Assembly (NCBI GenBank): GCA_029204225.1
Contig: CM055100.1
Span: 15,398,835 to 15,462,834, forward strand
From: Diphasiastrum complanatum
Lineage: Eukaryota; Streptophyta; Lycopodiopsida; Lycopodiales; Lycopodiaceae
Length of the DNA: 64,000 nucleotides
Reading direction: 5' to 3'
Part shown: positions 45,591 through 58,289 of the stretch, piece after piece
How the letters are laid out: each line of letters starts with the position of its first letter
Numbering within the stretch: the stretch's first letter is position 1
Made by a program: the position numbers and the translations under genes
Notes under the pieces: model-generated
What the model was told of the DNA's origin: nothing
What the model saw: only the letters and a program-made list of their open reading frames with translations
The model's database searches: none

Positions 45591-46089
45591 TATCAGTCAT
45601 AGAAGACAATTTAATGTACGAATAAGTTTATCAACAAGAAAGAAAAATCTGAACATGAATAAAAACAATCAATATATATGACCTAGATTACTGCAACATT
45701 GATTATTAAGTCGTGAATAGATACAGCTTGAATGCAATCAGAGTCGCGATTTCTTGAAAAAGTACTCTATAATAACAAAGAGAAAGAACAAAACAATTGC
45801 ACTCTAGATGTTTGATTGATTGACTTGATAGGTGATTGATCTAACCGATCTCTTCTTGTCTAACCGAGCAACTGATAAGCTAATGGATATGTACACATGG
45901 CTAATTAATTAAAAGAATGCTTAATCTATACTTTACAACTAGGATTAAGTCACTATGTGTTGTTGGCAGTCGCCTTCGGACAGTATGTTATTCAGTTGGA
46001 GATCTTTGTTGGGTGTAATTCAATGTACTTGTTGATCCTCCGATAGTCGGATTATGGTCAAATAATCAAATTTGGTCAGATGGTCCAAG

Positions 46090-46179
46090 ATGGTCAAACT
46101 ATTGAGTATGGCCGAACAATCGAAGATGGCCAAATAATCAAGGATGACCAAATAGTCGAAGGTGGCCGAACAATCGAGG
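46090..46179 (+). repeat. 18-bp minisatellite, five units
   Basis: Five consecutive units of the form ATGGCCRAACAATCGAAG (variants allowed) occupy exactly 90 bp. In one frame they give six-residue repeats such as DGQTIE, YGRTIE and DGQIIK, but the open frame is only 69 codons and there is no sign of a gene. Confidence 0.85.
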
Positions 46180-47639
46180 AAACACTGTCACTGATCCTTT
46201 TTTATTTCTGCAGACTGTTAGAAAACAAGTGTAATTCTGTAGAGTATGCGACTATACAAGTATTTGCAATGGCTAATGAATGGATCTAGATTAGTAATGA
46301 GATAAGGGATGGAGAGGATAGAAATCCAACAAGAACACCCATCTTTCAAGCTTAGAAAGTTTAGAGAAGAAGCCAAACACTATCTACCCTAAAATGAAAA
46401 ATTGTGACTCCCTGGGATGATTAGAAGAAAGAAGGCAAAAATACTATGTACCCATGGAAAGAGTTGTGAGAAATGTTAGGTGCGTCGTGACGGGGGCGAC
46501 TACTCCTCGGTGCATGAAACCACATCTATCAGATTCAGACCGACTTCGATAGTTCAAAGTCTATCCTACTTGATCACAACTTTGAAGTCATTGGATCGGG
46601 ACCATCAATTCCATAGCCATGCACATATTAGATACATTTGTAAGTTATAATGTGCGGAAGCGTGTTCAGAGTGTAATTTAGAGCACTCATATCAACACAA
46701 CATTATCAGTCATAAGAACATTATAATCTACGGATAAGTGAATCTGCATGGCACGATAGAAAGATCAAACAAAATAAAGTTGCATTTTATTGGAACAAAT
46801 TATTCAGTTGAAGATAGTACAATGTGTTTGAAGATGCAAGCAGAGTGACGTTCTTCCTAAAATTATACTCTGGTGACCATACATCTACACTTCACTTCTT
46901 CTCTCTCTTTCTCTCTCACAAATTACAAATCTAATAATCCTAAATTTACTGTCCTAAATAATACTAATAATCTATTACAAGACCATTCAAAACCATTTTA
47001 AATCAATGCAAAATTTAAAAACACACACATACACACACTCTCTCTCTCCATCTCTTTTTATCTTTCACACTCTCTATCTCTTCTTAAAACAAACAAACAA
47101 ACATCAACCTCAAACAAACAAACAAAAAGCAAAACAAACAAAAATCAAGCACCAACCTCAAACAATGATCTTCAAGCATTCTTGAAACACCTTCAAGCAC
47201 TGATCTTCAAGCCCTCAAGCCCTCAAGCATTGATCACCCTCAATCGCTCCAAAGACGCTCAAATCTACAAAAAACAAAGTGAAAGAGAAGGCGTTGGATC
47301 GCGCGAATTCGAAGATTGAAATAGACGTTGGAATCCGACGGCCTCCAAACACGTCGGAATCCAATGTCTGTGCTCATTCAGGCCCAGACAAATGTGCTAG
47401 ATGCCGTGGACAGGCTTTTTGGCTTGCCAACGTGGTCCACGTCGGATTACACATATTTTATTTTTAAATTTATAACAGGTCATATCCACGTCTGTAAGTC
47501 GGAATCCGACATGTCGGACTCCGACGTGCCTTTGAAAAATTGGCTGCCGCCCATATTTCCCGATCGTCGGACTCTGATTTTTAAATTTTTGACTGGGATG
47601 TCGGACTTCAACGTGTCGGACGGATTATGAAATTTTTGA
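46180..47639. other. Low-complexity spacer with CAAA runs and palindromic GTCGGA motifs
   Basis: 46980-47180 is rich in CAAACAAA and CTCTCT runs, and 47150-47240 repeats CTTCAAGCA and CCTCAAGC. From 47320 to 47625 the words GTCGGAATCCGAC, GTCGGACTCCGAC and close variants recur at least six times. No gene is supported. Confidence 0.5.
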
Positions 47640-49160
47640 GCATACGTCAAAATCTGCGCGATATTTTATTGTGTTTTGTGAAGAAATTTTGCCATTACCT
47701 CCTAGACAATCCCTTCGTCTTCTTTGTAGATCACCAAGCCCTAATGTATTTGGTAAATAGGCCATGCACACTAGATGACTGTTGCTCCTCCAAGAGTTTG
47801 ACTTTAAAATAGATGTCCGCAAGGGAAAGCAACAATATCTAGCTGAGCACCTCTCACGGATCCGCAATGTTCTTGAGAGTAGAGGGGCCGATGATGAACT
47901 CCCTGATGCCATCCTGTTCCATGTCGACACCGTCCCTGAGTGGGCTACCGACATTGTTGGATATCTTATGTCAGGACATCCTCCCCCTGAGATGAACAAG
48001 ATAGAACAACGCAGGTTGATCATCAAATCTGCTCCCTACATGTTGTAAGTATCACCCACGAAGGAATAGACGGAAGACATTTTGCTGCCGAAGCTACCAA
48101 CCAAAAAGTGCTGCAACACGGTCTGTGGTGGCCCACTATGTTCAAGGATATTTCTTACTAGGTCAAAAGGTGTGACATGTGCCAACAGTTCAACCAAACC
48201 TAGAAAAAGATTAGAATGTCATTGCGACCTATCTTGGCCAAGATGCCAATTGAGAAATGGGGCATAGACTATGTCGGCGGCCCTATTCATCCAATTGTGA
48301 CCTAAGCTTGTTATATAATCGTAGCCATCAACTACCTGACCAAATGGGCTGAAGCCAAAACAGTGAGGAAGGTTGACGCCAACTCCACTGCTAAATTCAT
48401 GTATGAGAATATCCTAGTATGCCCATTGGAACTTGTGAGTGATCACGGAACTCAATTTCTAGATGGAACTATCACTCGCTTGTTGTCCTTGTATCTGGTT
48501 GTCCATAGGAAGAGCACACACTATTACCCACATTGCAATGGACACGCAAAATCATCGAACAAGATTCTCTGCGATATTATCATGAAGATGGTAGAAGTGT
48601 CATGCTCAGATTGGGAACACAAACTTCATGCAGCTTTATGGGCATTCAAAACCACCTTCAAGGTGAGCATTGGACAAACTCCATTTCAAATGGTGTATGG
48701 ATAGGAAGCCGTAATTCCTACTGAATTTTTCATTCCTAGTCTGAGAGTTGCCATCACCGAATGATTAAGTACAGAGGAACATACCAAGAGGATCCTTCAA
48801 AATCTTCTCCAACTCCATGAGACCCGCTTCACGCCCTAGTTGTAGAAAAACAACATAGGAAAGCTTGGCACGATCGGAATATCAAGGCCTAGGATCTCAT
48901 CAAGGGAGAGTTGGTTTTGTTGTACAATGCCAAGGTACACAAGGGTAAGCTAAAGTTTCTAGGAGAATGACCCTACAGTAGTAGAGATCCGACTAATGGT
49001 GCAGTCAATCTCATTGACCTGCAAGACAAATGTTCTCGACACGCTCGTTAACGGCAACATAATGTATCGCTACTATCCAGCCAATGTTCATCTCAGGGAT
49101 GTGCCTTACATGCCATCCTCGTTGTCCTCATCTTCTCATGATGACTCATCCACACCGTAG
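47640..49160 (+). pseudogene. pol: Ty3/gypsy pol 3' part (RNase H, integrase), broken
   Basis: Blocks on the plus strand: KFCHYLLDNPFVFFVDHQAL and QEFDFKIDVRKGKQQYLAEH (RNase H end), HEGIDGRHFAAEATNQKVLQ, CDMCQQFNQT (integrase zinc finger), MPIEKWGIDYVGGPIHPI, ITRLLSLYLVVHRKSTHYYP with the D-G preceding in LVSDHGTQF, HKLHAALWAFKTTFKVSIGQ and TPFQMVYG (integrase core and C-terminus). About six stops or frameshifts break it; nearly all stops are one transition from a sense codon. It starts abruptly without RT. Confidence 0.88.
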
Positions 49161-50207
49161 ATTAGGATCAACGATAACATACAATAGTTAGTCGTTAATG
49201 GTAATTAGGTAATTAGAAGTTAGATCCTATGTGACCCAATTAGATCTAGAATAGATGATCATTAGGAAATGATAGTTAGGCTAGATTAGATCAAATTCAT
49301 TAGGATTAGCACTTCAATGAAATAGCCATAGGCTAGATGGCCTTAGTTCAGATAGATTTGTCAGGTAGTTGATTAGACTTAAGCTAGATAGAGTAAATTT
49401 AAAGTAGACCGATAGTGTTCAATTAGATGACCCTGACCCTAGTAGCTAGGTTAACCTAAACCAAGTAGATTAGATCTAGGCAATTTGTTAGATAGATCTT
49501 AGAGTAGCTAGATCGATTAGGATAGACATAGGAGTAGTTCTAGGGTAGTTGACTGAGATTCGAAGATAGTTTATCTAGGATCAGACTACTTTCTTATGAA
49601 TAAATTGTTAAAATAGATTAGATTAAATAGATCCAGACTAAATTGTCTTAGGTCCATAAGTCTCAGATAGCTTAGATTTAGAGCACATTAGATCAAAGTA
49701 GATAGGCTAAAGTTTAGTCGTATTAGATTAAAGCCCTGTAGCATAGCCTAGTCGTAGTTTTAGAGTAGATCAGTCATTTGTTAAGCTAGATAGAAAAAAC
49801 GTTAAATCTAGTTTGGTAGGTTAGATGTTGTGCCATCAGACTCTTTTATAAAAATTTCCACCTTGTACAAATGCCCTTATTTGATGTACAAATCTCCCAA
49901 CCTACCCTACTTTTTTCCTTTCTTCCCTTGTAAATTGTCTTCAAAATGTCCTGAAAGGCTCAAAAAGAGTGCTACTATTATTTTTGGCAGTCCTTGCCCC
50001 TGCCAATATTTTCTCTATTGCAGATGCATGCATGGTCAAGTTTGTCTAGAAAAATTCCAACCCGACTAAAAGTAGGCTAGATTTTTTATAAAATTGCCAT
50101 TTTAAACAAACAACGAGAGTTTCTGATTAAAAAATCTTTTGAATTTGGCAGCCAATCCAGTAACGGACTATACACAATTTAATCATGGATGATTTGGCAT
50201 TGATGGG
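49161..50207. other. TAGATTAGATC-rich spacer
   Basis: Short words TAGATTAGAT, TTAGGTAG and TAGATCTAG recur at irregular spacing over about 600 bp, probably a degenerate simple sequence at the 3' end of the gypsy element. 49830-50069 has a 79-codon frame without motifs. Confidence 0.4.
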
Positions 50208-51351
50208 TGTTGGCTGATTCTGAGAATCCCCAAGATACTCGGACAGAGCAACTCAAGAGCACCTCTCACCTTAGACCTAGGAGGTCTTTGAGAAGACGAG
50301 ACTAATGAAGACTGAGAGCCGAGTACGAGAGCCGAGGAATACTAGTTATTAATGACAAGTAAGAACTGTGTAAGTCTCATGGTGAATTCCGGAAGATGGA
50401 ATGACCATGTAGAAACTAGTATTTCTAGGCAAATTTAATAAATGCAAGTAGACCCCTCTTAAAGAAAGTAGAGTGAGCCACCTTTTGATGGTGACCTCTA
50501 GTGGAGAGCAATATTCCACTTGTAATTTGTGAAATGTGAAAATTCCACTAGGATGCCACCTAAGGAGCTCTCTTGCTTATTTAAGAGACTCCGTCTTTGT
50601 GTAGAGGAGCTTTTTGTGATTTGTATCAACTCCATGCTGAAATGAGAAGAGCCTTCACGAGTTTGGTGCAACCATTGAGCTCCTTGATCATGCTTGTTTC
50701 TTGAGTGATGCATTTATGATCTTGCCCTTCCCTCCTTTTGTGTGTGGTTGTGGACTGTAGAGTGGATTAGATTTCATGTTTTCTTGTGGATTAATGTAGG
50801 AGCCAGCAGTCAAGTAAACTAAATAGGCTGGATCTGTGGTGTGATTCTTGCATATCTCTGTACAATCCAGTTCTTGATGTTCTTGGGATGTCCAAGAATC
50901 AATAGACTGGTTGGTTTCTTGATTCTTGGACTTCTAACATGCTGTAGTTTAGTTCTTGTTTCTTGTTTATCAGTTTATGCAAATGTAGCTCAGTTCAGTG
51001 TAGTGTAGGATTTGATTTCATTCCTTTTTTAGAGTAAGTAGCAGTAGAAACTACTGAACGTTCATTGGTTTACATGCTGATCTGTGAATGAGCGTTCTTG
51101 GCTTGTATCCTATGTAGAATGTAAGTGCGTTCAAGAGTGACGTCCCTGAGTAGTCCTCTAACAAGCAGGACAATAAAAGAAAATACTACAACGTCTATCT
51201 GTTTCCTTCTGCCTGGTTTGGCATCGTAAAATCAAGAAACCATCTAACGAATGCCTTTGAGCAAGGTAACATGCAAGAAACGATTCTGAAAAAGTGGCCA
51301 GAAAGAATCGAAGTAAACAACAGGTCCTCTGGAGCAGGGGATCTGTAAACA
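50208..51351 (+). repeat. Gypsy 5' LTR
   Basis: The block starts TGTTGGCTGATTCTG and ends GTAAACA, directly before a gypsy PBS. Positions 50208 to about 51027 are repeated in inverted orientation at 56560-57387, around 93-95% identical by eye. It contains a TTATTTAAGAGAC segment that could serve as TATA region near 50578. Confidence 0.7.
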
Positions 51352-51365
51352 TTTGGCGCCGTTGC
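51352..51365 (+). promoter_or_regulatory. Gypsy-type primer-binding site
   Basis: TTTGGCGCCGTTGC matches the first 12 bases of the common gypsy PBS (TGGCGCCGTTGCC...); the following bases do not continue the match. Confidence 0.55.
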
Positions 51366-51639
51366 TACTTGAACCCCAATGCATACTACATCCAACAACA
51401 AAGCAACAAAGTCCACACTCAGATTACTGCACACACACTCCAATTCTTTCACCACATATGAGTTTCCGCAACTGAACAGAGCCACTTCAATGGCTATCTC
51501 CTCGACCATATCCATAGGCTGTTAGAATCACAAATTCGTTGTTCTTGAAAACACACTAACAGACTTGGATTCGATTCTACTCAAGCTCACGCTCCTCCCA
51601 TTCCTCACGCTTGAAATCCCAACCGGAGCCCCAGCTTTG

Positions 51640-52965
51640 AATCTCAACCGACACACACTGTCCGATCTCAACCGACGGTCATCCGTTACATCTTGACCGA
51701 CAGTGATCTATTGAGATCTCAACCGATCCACTGTATCAGATCTCAACCGACGGCAAGCTTCAGATCTCAACCGATGGCCTGTCTCAATTTTCAACCGACA
51801 ACCTGTATCAAATCTCAACCGACAGACTATATTCAATCTCAATCGACGGGATCTGCTTCAAATCTCAACCGACGCAGTTCTATATGTCGTAGACAGAAGC
51901 AGTTCCTTACCACTTCCACACATCACATTCGCCCATCGCAGCCGCATCAAATCGTAAACAGACGCTTACGGCTACCCTCGGCCACCTTCATCACAACAGC
52001 AGCTTTGCACTCGTCCACCGTCGCCATCGCAAACACCGCCAACACCAAAAGCATCCACATAACACCGTAAGCAACCGCATACAGAAACACCCTCATTACA
52101 CCATTGGGCCCATTTCCATCAAAAGCCGTAGTCTGCAGCCCATCGCAACCACACACGATTGCGCCAGCACTCCATCGTCACAACTGCCATACAACGACAT
52201 ATTCTCGCAAACGGATCCCTGTCCACATCCACAGAATTCCATCGCACCAACACCAACCCCTCGCCTACACTCGCAACAATCGAGTAAATAGACCACCGTT
52301 GCAAACGACACACCCATCCGCTCATCGCGACCGCATTTCCTTCGACCATCGTAGCATCCATATTCCATCAAGCAATTCCCATCCGTCCGTCGCACCCGCA
52401 TTCCATACTTGCAACCGCCTTCCATTGCCAAACTTGCATTCAACCATCGTGACCGCGTTGGGCCATTCAGGCTGCATCCCATTTAGCCATCATCATGTAT
52501 TCTTCCACACCACCCTTCACGCTACTTCCGTTCCCTCACGCTAAACTCTCGACTGGCGCCAGAGCCATCTCTCAGATCTCGACCGACACCCATCAGTCAG
52601 GTCTTGACCGATGTACTACAATAAAATCTCAACCGATGCCATCCTCTTAAAAATCTCAACCGACGGCCCTCAATCAAATCTCAATCGACGGTTAGCATTA
52701 AATCTCAACCGACGGCCCTCAATCAAATCTCAACCGACGATTAGTATCAAATCTCAACCGACGCCCTCCGTTAGATCTCAACCGATGCCCATCTCTCAGA
52801 TCTCAACCGACGGTCACTATCAAATCTGAATTGACGCCCTCAATTAAATTTTAACCGATGTGCTACAATTAGATCTCAAACGACGGTCAGTATTAGATCT
52901 CAACCGACGCCCATATAATCAGATCTCAACTAACGGTCAGTCTTAAATCTCAACCGATGGCCTGC
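51640..52965 (+). repeat. Minisatellite of the motif TCTCAACCGACGG in two blocks
   Basis: About 10 units lie in 51640-51890 and about 16 in 52570-52965, each 23-32 bp long, made of a fixed half (AAATCTCAACCGACGG or AGATCTCAACCGATGG) and a variable half. The 680 bp between are CA/CG-rich with many CATCGCAACC-like words. It lies in the leader between PBS and gag of the gypsy element. Confidence 0.85.
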
Positions 52966-54038
52966 TTCCACTGGCCCAAATCCACGCTGGACGACAGACC
53001 TTTCGAACGACGTTCCGGACTGACAAGCACGACGTACCTCAAATACATGGCTTGCATCGCCGATTTTTCTAACAATCTATCTCTATCTACAACACCATAA
53101 CAGATACATCAAACCAACTACACGAGCCTGCATATGCATTGGACCGTAACGACCGCATCCAGCTGTAACAACCGCCTTCAGCCATAGCAATAGCCACTGC
53201 CACTCAACGTCTATCATCATCACCACATCCACCATAACCCACCACACATAACTCCTCTCCCTACCTCCGCATGGAACAACAACCAACACCCATTCGTCCA
53301 CAGATGTAACCACCGCATTCCACCACCATCTGCCCTGGAGTGATCAACTTACCCTTACCACCGTCGTCACCCACCCTCCTCACATCCGCAACTGACCGCA
53401 CCCATCGCACACTTATCAACCATCGAACACAAACCACCCTCCGCCTTGCCCCGTGACCACCACACCATCTTAACCGGACCACATCCACGCCAGACCATAA
53501 CAACTCACTCCACATTTTTTTTTACATCCACGAACGTCAATCTCCATTTGCATCTGATACACTCTGACTTTGTTCATCTTCCATGCCTCTCCACCTGTTT
53601 TAATCACACACGCACTTAACAAAAAGCCAGCTCACACTCCAATCGAACCATAGCTACCGCAAATTCCCACAACCACCACCTTATGCCTACCCAAGGACCC
53701 CTCGCCTGTAAACGTTCGCTAAATAGCACTCACCCGTCTCCAACGACATCAACTGCATCCCTCCGTCCTCAACCACATTAGACCGCAACCAGACCACTGT
53801 AATCGCAATTGTCCGCTGCATCCGCAAGTGCCCGCTACAACCGTAATAGACCGCTGACACCACACACATTTGCTGACACCACTAGCACCGTAATCCACCG
53901 TAGTCACCCATCTTCCTCACCTCTGCAACAGACCGCAATTCTACGGCCTATGACTACCCACGGCCACCTTCGACCACAAAACCAAAAAAAAAATAAAAAT
54001 AAAAAAAATCCCAACACAGAAAAAATTACCAGTACCCA
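52966..54038. other. Cytosine-rich leader of the gypsy element
   Basis: The plus strand is rich in CCACC, CATC and CGCA words and has no gene-like frame; open frames on the minus strand are low complexity (Val, Trp, Cys and Gly rich). Confidence 0.5.
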
Positions 54039-55320
54039 ATGGACCAACAAAATGATCCTCAAGTCCCAGACGATTATCCTTACGATATCAAGTCCCCTGT
54101 AGCTGAACAAATCAAATGTCATAGGTTTTACCGAATGCGGGCCGAACTACAAGACCAATCAAAAAACCCATTCAAGGGACAAGAACCTGATAGAGCCGAG
54201 TCCTCACGCGCACGACCCCATTTTTCTGGTGATGAGCCCTCAAAGGTCAGAACCAACACTAATGGAATTTCTACTACCCGCGGAGCTCATCTTGAGAGAC
54301 GTACACCAAAACTAGACCTGCCAAAGTTCAACGGTACTTCGGACCCTCAAAGAATTTTGCAAATCTTTGAGAATGCATGTGATGTGTACGGTGAAACATC
54401 CCCCGATGCTATGGTCCAACTGTTTTTGATGACCATGACCGCTAAAGCACGTGATTGGTTTTTCAACCTTGATCGTGACGAAAAGACAGACTGGTCAATT
54501 TTAAAAGAGCTCTTTATCAAGCATTTTAAGCCCTTTTGCCTGGTAGAGAGCCCTTCTGTCAAATTGAGTAACATCAAAATGACAAAAGATGAACGTGTAC
54601 GAGACTATATCAAGCGTTTCAAATGACTCAAAAGTCAAGTACAAGAACAGCCCTCCAAATAGATACTCATCATTTGGTTCTTAGTCGGCCTTCCAAGATG
54701 GATTAGATGCGAGCTTAAATCCAATGATGAATACACGAGTCTACAACTAGCTATGTCTGATGCCATCAAGGAAGAAGACGAGGATCAGATGTTGACGAAT
54801 CCAGGGAAAGGCAGACACCACGTGCTCCTGTCCATGAGTCAAAGCCGATCGAGGACACCCGAGATCAGCTTTGAAAATCCCAGTTGGAGTTGCTTAATAA
54901 GCAACATGAACTACAGATGGAAAAACTCACCAATGAGTTTCAAGCTACCCTGAAGTCTATCCAAAGCAATATGCCTGGTCAGCAAAACCCTGCACAAGTA
55001 CCTTATAGACGAAAAACAATATGGTGCCCACACTGCCAGGCTACGCATCCTGTTGATGCTTGTCCTTCATATTGACCTATCCAAGCACATACAGTCCAAC
55101 AATATGAAGAACACCCATCACAGTCTGGACATGCCTTGCCTTATCATGACTATCCATTAGAAAGTCCAGAACCACTAGCCATACAAGATGGCTACGCCGC
55201 TATACAAGGGCCAGTTTTCCTCCCCTTCTGCAATTCAAATCTATTTGTCTTTCCACAAGCTGATAAGATTTCTAATGTGCCAATACACAATATTTTTCGG
55301 ATTCGGAAATCCAGATAGAG
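54039..55320 (+). pseudogene. gag: Ty3/gypsy gag, lightly broken
   Basis: The start MDQQNDPQVPDDYPYDIKSP is followed by a hydrophilic region, LERRTPKLDLPKFNGTSDPQ, RILQIFENACDVYGETSPDA, ARDWFFNLDRDEKTDWSILK and KLSNIKMTKDERVRDYIKRF (Gag core), then one TGA, RWIRCELKSNDEYTSLQLAM, a coiled segment (NKQHELQMEKLTNEFQATL) and a zinc-finger-like IWCPHCQATHPVDACPSY. Two stops and two frameshifts are seen. It belongs to the same family as the gags at 36-37.8 kb and 58.3-59.2 kb and is the best preserved of the three. Confidence 0.88.
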
Positions 55321-56559
55321 ATTCGGTTTTGAATCTCTTGTTCAGAGAGGTCTTTAGAACATAGTACCTCAACCATACCTGCATCTCAAGCTATATCTTA
55401 CAACATCTGCTATCAATGATGGTAGATTTTTGTGTCACCAACCCTGCCTTGTTTTGACAAGGGCATGTTAGAGTAAGTCACATTACTCTACAAAACAAAA
55501 GAAATATTGCAACTATCAAGGTACATTATCAATGTTGATGAATACAAGTTTTGTTCGACAAGTGCTATACAGTTCTCACTCTTTGTCACGTTTGTTTATT
55601 TCCTTGTTTCTCTTCACCTATTTTGTGTGATTGATTTTTTCATGAGAAATAGCTATTGCACAAGAGTCTTCTGTAGAGCATCTCCAGAACACATTTTCAT
55701 TTATCTATCCATCTTCAGATTCCCTTGTACAGAAGTTTAGGATTTTTGAGTCATATAAGAAATCCATGTCAAATCGGAGCTGATTCCTGCATCTCATTGC
55801 CATATTCATCTTCGAGTCAACTACAGCAAGATCAAAACAAATTTAGTTAAAATTTGTTCAATCTTTAGTACAATCACATGTTCAACGAGTTTCACCTATG
55901 TGTTCCACACGCAGATCCAACCTTGAACATGACCAGTTACCAGCAACAACATCCCCACCAACAGACTTGGGGGGGGGGGGACAGGGGGAGAGAGTGGATC
56001 CGCTTGGATCCACTGAGGCAATTACGCTGCCAGCAACAACATCAGCAAGATCGACAACCAAGGTCACAAGTCAAATATAAAAAAGACAAGACTAAAGAAG
56101 ACATATGGGCAATCCAAAGAGACTCAATCAGAAGAAGTACCCCAGTCACGATGAAGATCCTTCAGAAAGAGAAATACAAACATTAAGAAATCAGTCTCTT
56201 TCTTCAACCAACCTCTTGCCATACTTCTGCGCCCATTTTTATGCCTATCATCCATACCATCTACCGTTGTCACCACCATCCTTCCTTCCATCTGTTTGTT
56301 TATCATCCGTTTACTATTCTTCTGAGAAATCCCAAGTTTTGATAGTCTTACCAAAGCAGCTGATCCAGCCAATTTGATGGAACCGAAACCTTACGAAAAT
56401 GCTGAACAATGGAACTATGGAAATGATCAAGCAAGTGGACCTTCAAATGGATCTTCAGAACAATATGCCATTTATGTTGCTGCTCAACAACAAGCCTCCA
56501 AGAATTGGGTGCGGCTTCTTGGTACGGAGGGGAGAATTGCAGCATGACCGGTACGGGGA
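55321..56559. other. Decayed gypsy internal region
   Basis: A TGTTAGAGTAAGTCACATTAC phrase near 55467 looks like a copia-type LTR start, so a second insertion may lie at about 55467-55870. After it, Gln-rich frames (SYQQQHPHQQTW, QQQHQQDRQPRSQ) and YENAEQWNYGNDQASGPSNG resume a gag/pol-like context. A run of 11 G lies at 55971-55981. Boundaries are not certain. Confidence 0.35.
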
Positions 56560-57387
56560 TTTGTGGTCCGGATTGAAATCAGATCCTACACTATACTGAA
56601 CTGAGCTACATTTGCATAAACTGATAAACAAGAAACAAGAACTAAACTACAGCATGTTAGAAGTCCAAGAATCAAGAAACCAACCAGTCCATTGATTCTT
56701 GGACATCCCAAGAACATCAAGAACTGGATTGTACAGAGATATGCAAGAATCACACCACAAATCCAGCCTATTTAGTTTACTTGAATGCTGGCTCCTACAT
56801 TAATCCACAAGAAAACATGAAATCTAATCCACTCTACAGTCCACAACCACACACAAAAGGAGGGAAGGGCAAGATCATAAATGCATCACTCAAGAAACAA
56901 GCATGATCAAGGAGCTCAATGGTTGCACCAAACTCATGAAGGCTCTTCTCATTTCAGCATAAAGTTGATACAAATCACAAAAAGCTCCTCTACACAAAGA
57001 GGGAGTCTCTTAAATAAGCAAGAGAGCTCCTTAGGTGGCATCCTCGTGGAATTTCCACATTTCACAAATTACAAGTGGAATATTGCTCTCCACTAGAGGT
57101 CACCATCAAAAGGTGGCTCACTCTACTTTCTTTAAGAGGGGTCTACTTGCATTTATTACATTTGCCTAGAAATACTAGTTCCTACATGGTCATTCCATCT
57201 TTCGAAATTCACCATGAGGCTTACACAGTTCTTACTTGTCATTACTAACTAGTATTCCTCGGCTCTCATACTTGGCTCTCATTCTCCATTAGTCTCGTCT
57301 TCTCATAGACCTCCTCGGTCTAAGGTGAGAGGTGCTCTTGAGTTGCTCTGTCCGAGTATCTTGGGTATTTATCAGAATCAGCCAACG
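56560..57387 (-). repeat. Inverted partial copy of the gypsy LTR at 50.2 kb
   Basis: It is the reverse complement of 50208 to about 51027, ending in the complement of TTGGCTGATTCTG. Only the first 820 bp of the LTR are present, so it is truncated. Its inverted orientation relative to the element excludes a simple 3' LTR. Confidence 0.85.
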
Positions 57388-58289
57388 TCATCCCACCCGT
57401 AATGTGTTGTAGGACCCACTACAACTCATATTGGACGATGTCGCTCCGCTTTGCATTGGCATCTTTGATCGTCACTTGGAAAAGCGTAGATCCTCGTTCG
57501 CTTACATAAAACCAAGTGCTTATTGTCGCCAGTCTTTATCACAAAAATTGTTTTTTACAAATTGTCGCAATTGAATTTAGAATGTCTTATTGCTGTAATG
57601 GGTTGACATTCTCAAAATTTGGAGAGTTCTCAGCAGCTTCACAACTTGCATGCTCGAGTGCTTTCCATGTGTCTCTTTGTTTAGTCACTTGTATCTGCCA
57701 TTGACGGTTTCATCTTTGGTTTCTAGGCAGATTCTATCTTCTGGGAGGTCTGTATCCTCCATTTTCTTCTGGGTGTCTCCGTGGTTCTTCCGTCAGTTGA
57801 AGTTCAAGTCTCAAGGAAAACCTTTGATCTGCAGGTTGCAGAAACTTTGGTTATCAGTCTCAAGGAGATGGACTCATCAAAAATTGGTGGTAGGAACAGA
57901 TTTGGATGGACAATTTGATAACGGTAAGGAAACATGATGAAGGCTTGGTGAACGGATGAAGAAACTGATAGTTCTACAGCTGCAGCCTTGGACCCTTGCA
58001 ATGTCGAGCTTTGACCACCACTTGTTGGATGAGGAAATCGCTTTATTTTGCAGGTTCATGGTTGTCTTCATATTTTTTTTTCTTTTCTGCAGCTCTTTCT
58101 TTTGATCCGTTACTTTTGGATCTCTTTAGGCTTCCTAGGAGGGGATTCAACTACCATTGCTCCAGAGAGTTTCTTTTGATCAAGGTTGATCTGACTCATC
58201 TGTTGCTTAAGGTTTGTCCTTTCCTCCTCAGCTTCTTGGATATTTCTCTTTATTTGTTCTGGCTGCTTCGCCTGCTTCTTAGATCTTCG
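57388..58289. other. Spacer between gypsy fragments
   Basis: No clear domain is found. CT- and TTCT-rich plus-strand frames are present. It is probably internal sequence of the minus-strand gypsy element. Confidence 0.35.

Noticed and set aside
51158-51515. Minus-strand 106-codon frame as a host gene fragment (armadillo-like phrases)
   Set aside because: It overlaps the LTR end and PBS of the gypsy element; the resemblance is too loose.
52104-53515. Long frames on both strands in the gypsy leader
   Set aside because: Compositional bias (C-rich plus strand) gives low-complexity translations without domains.
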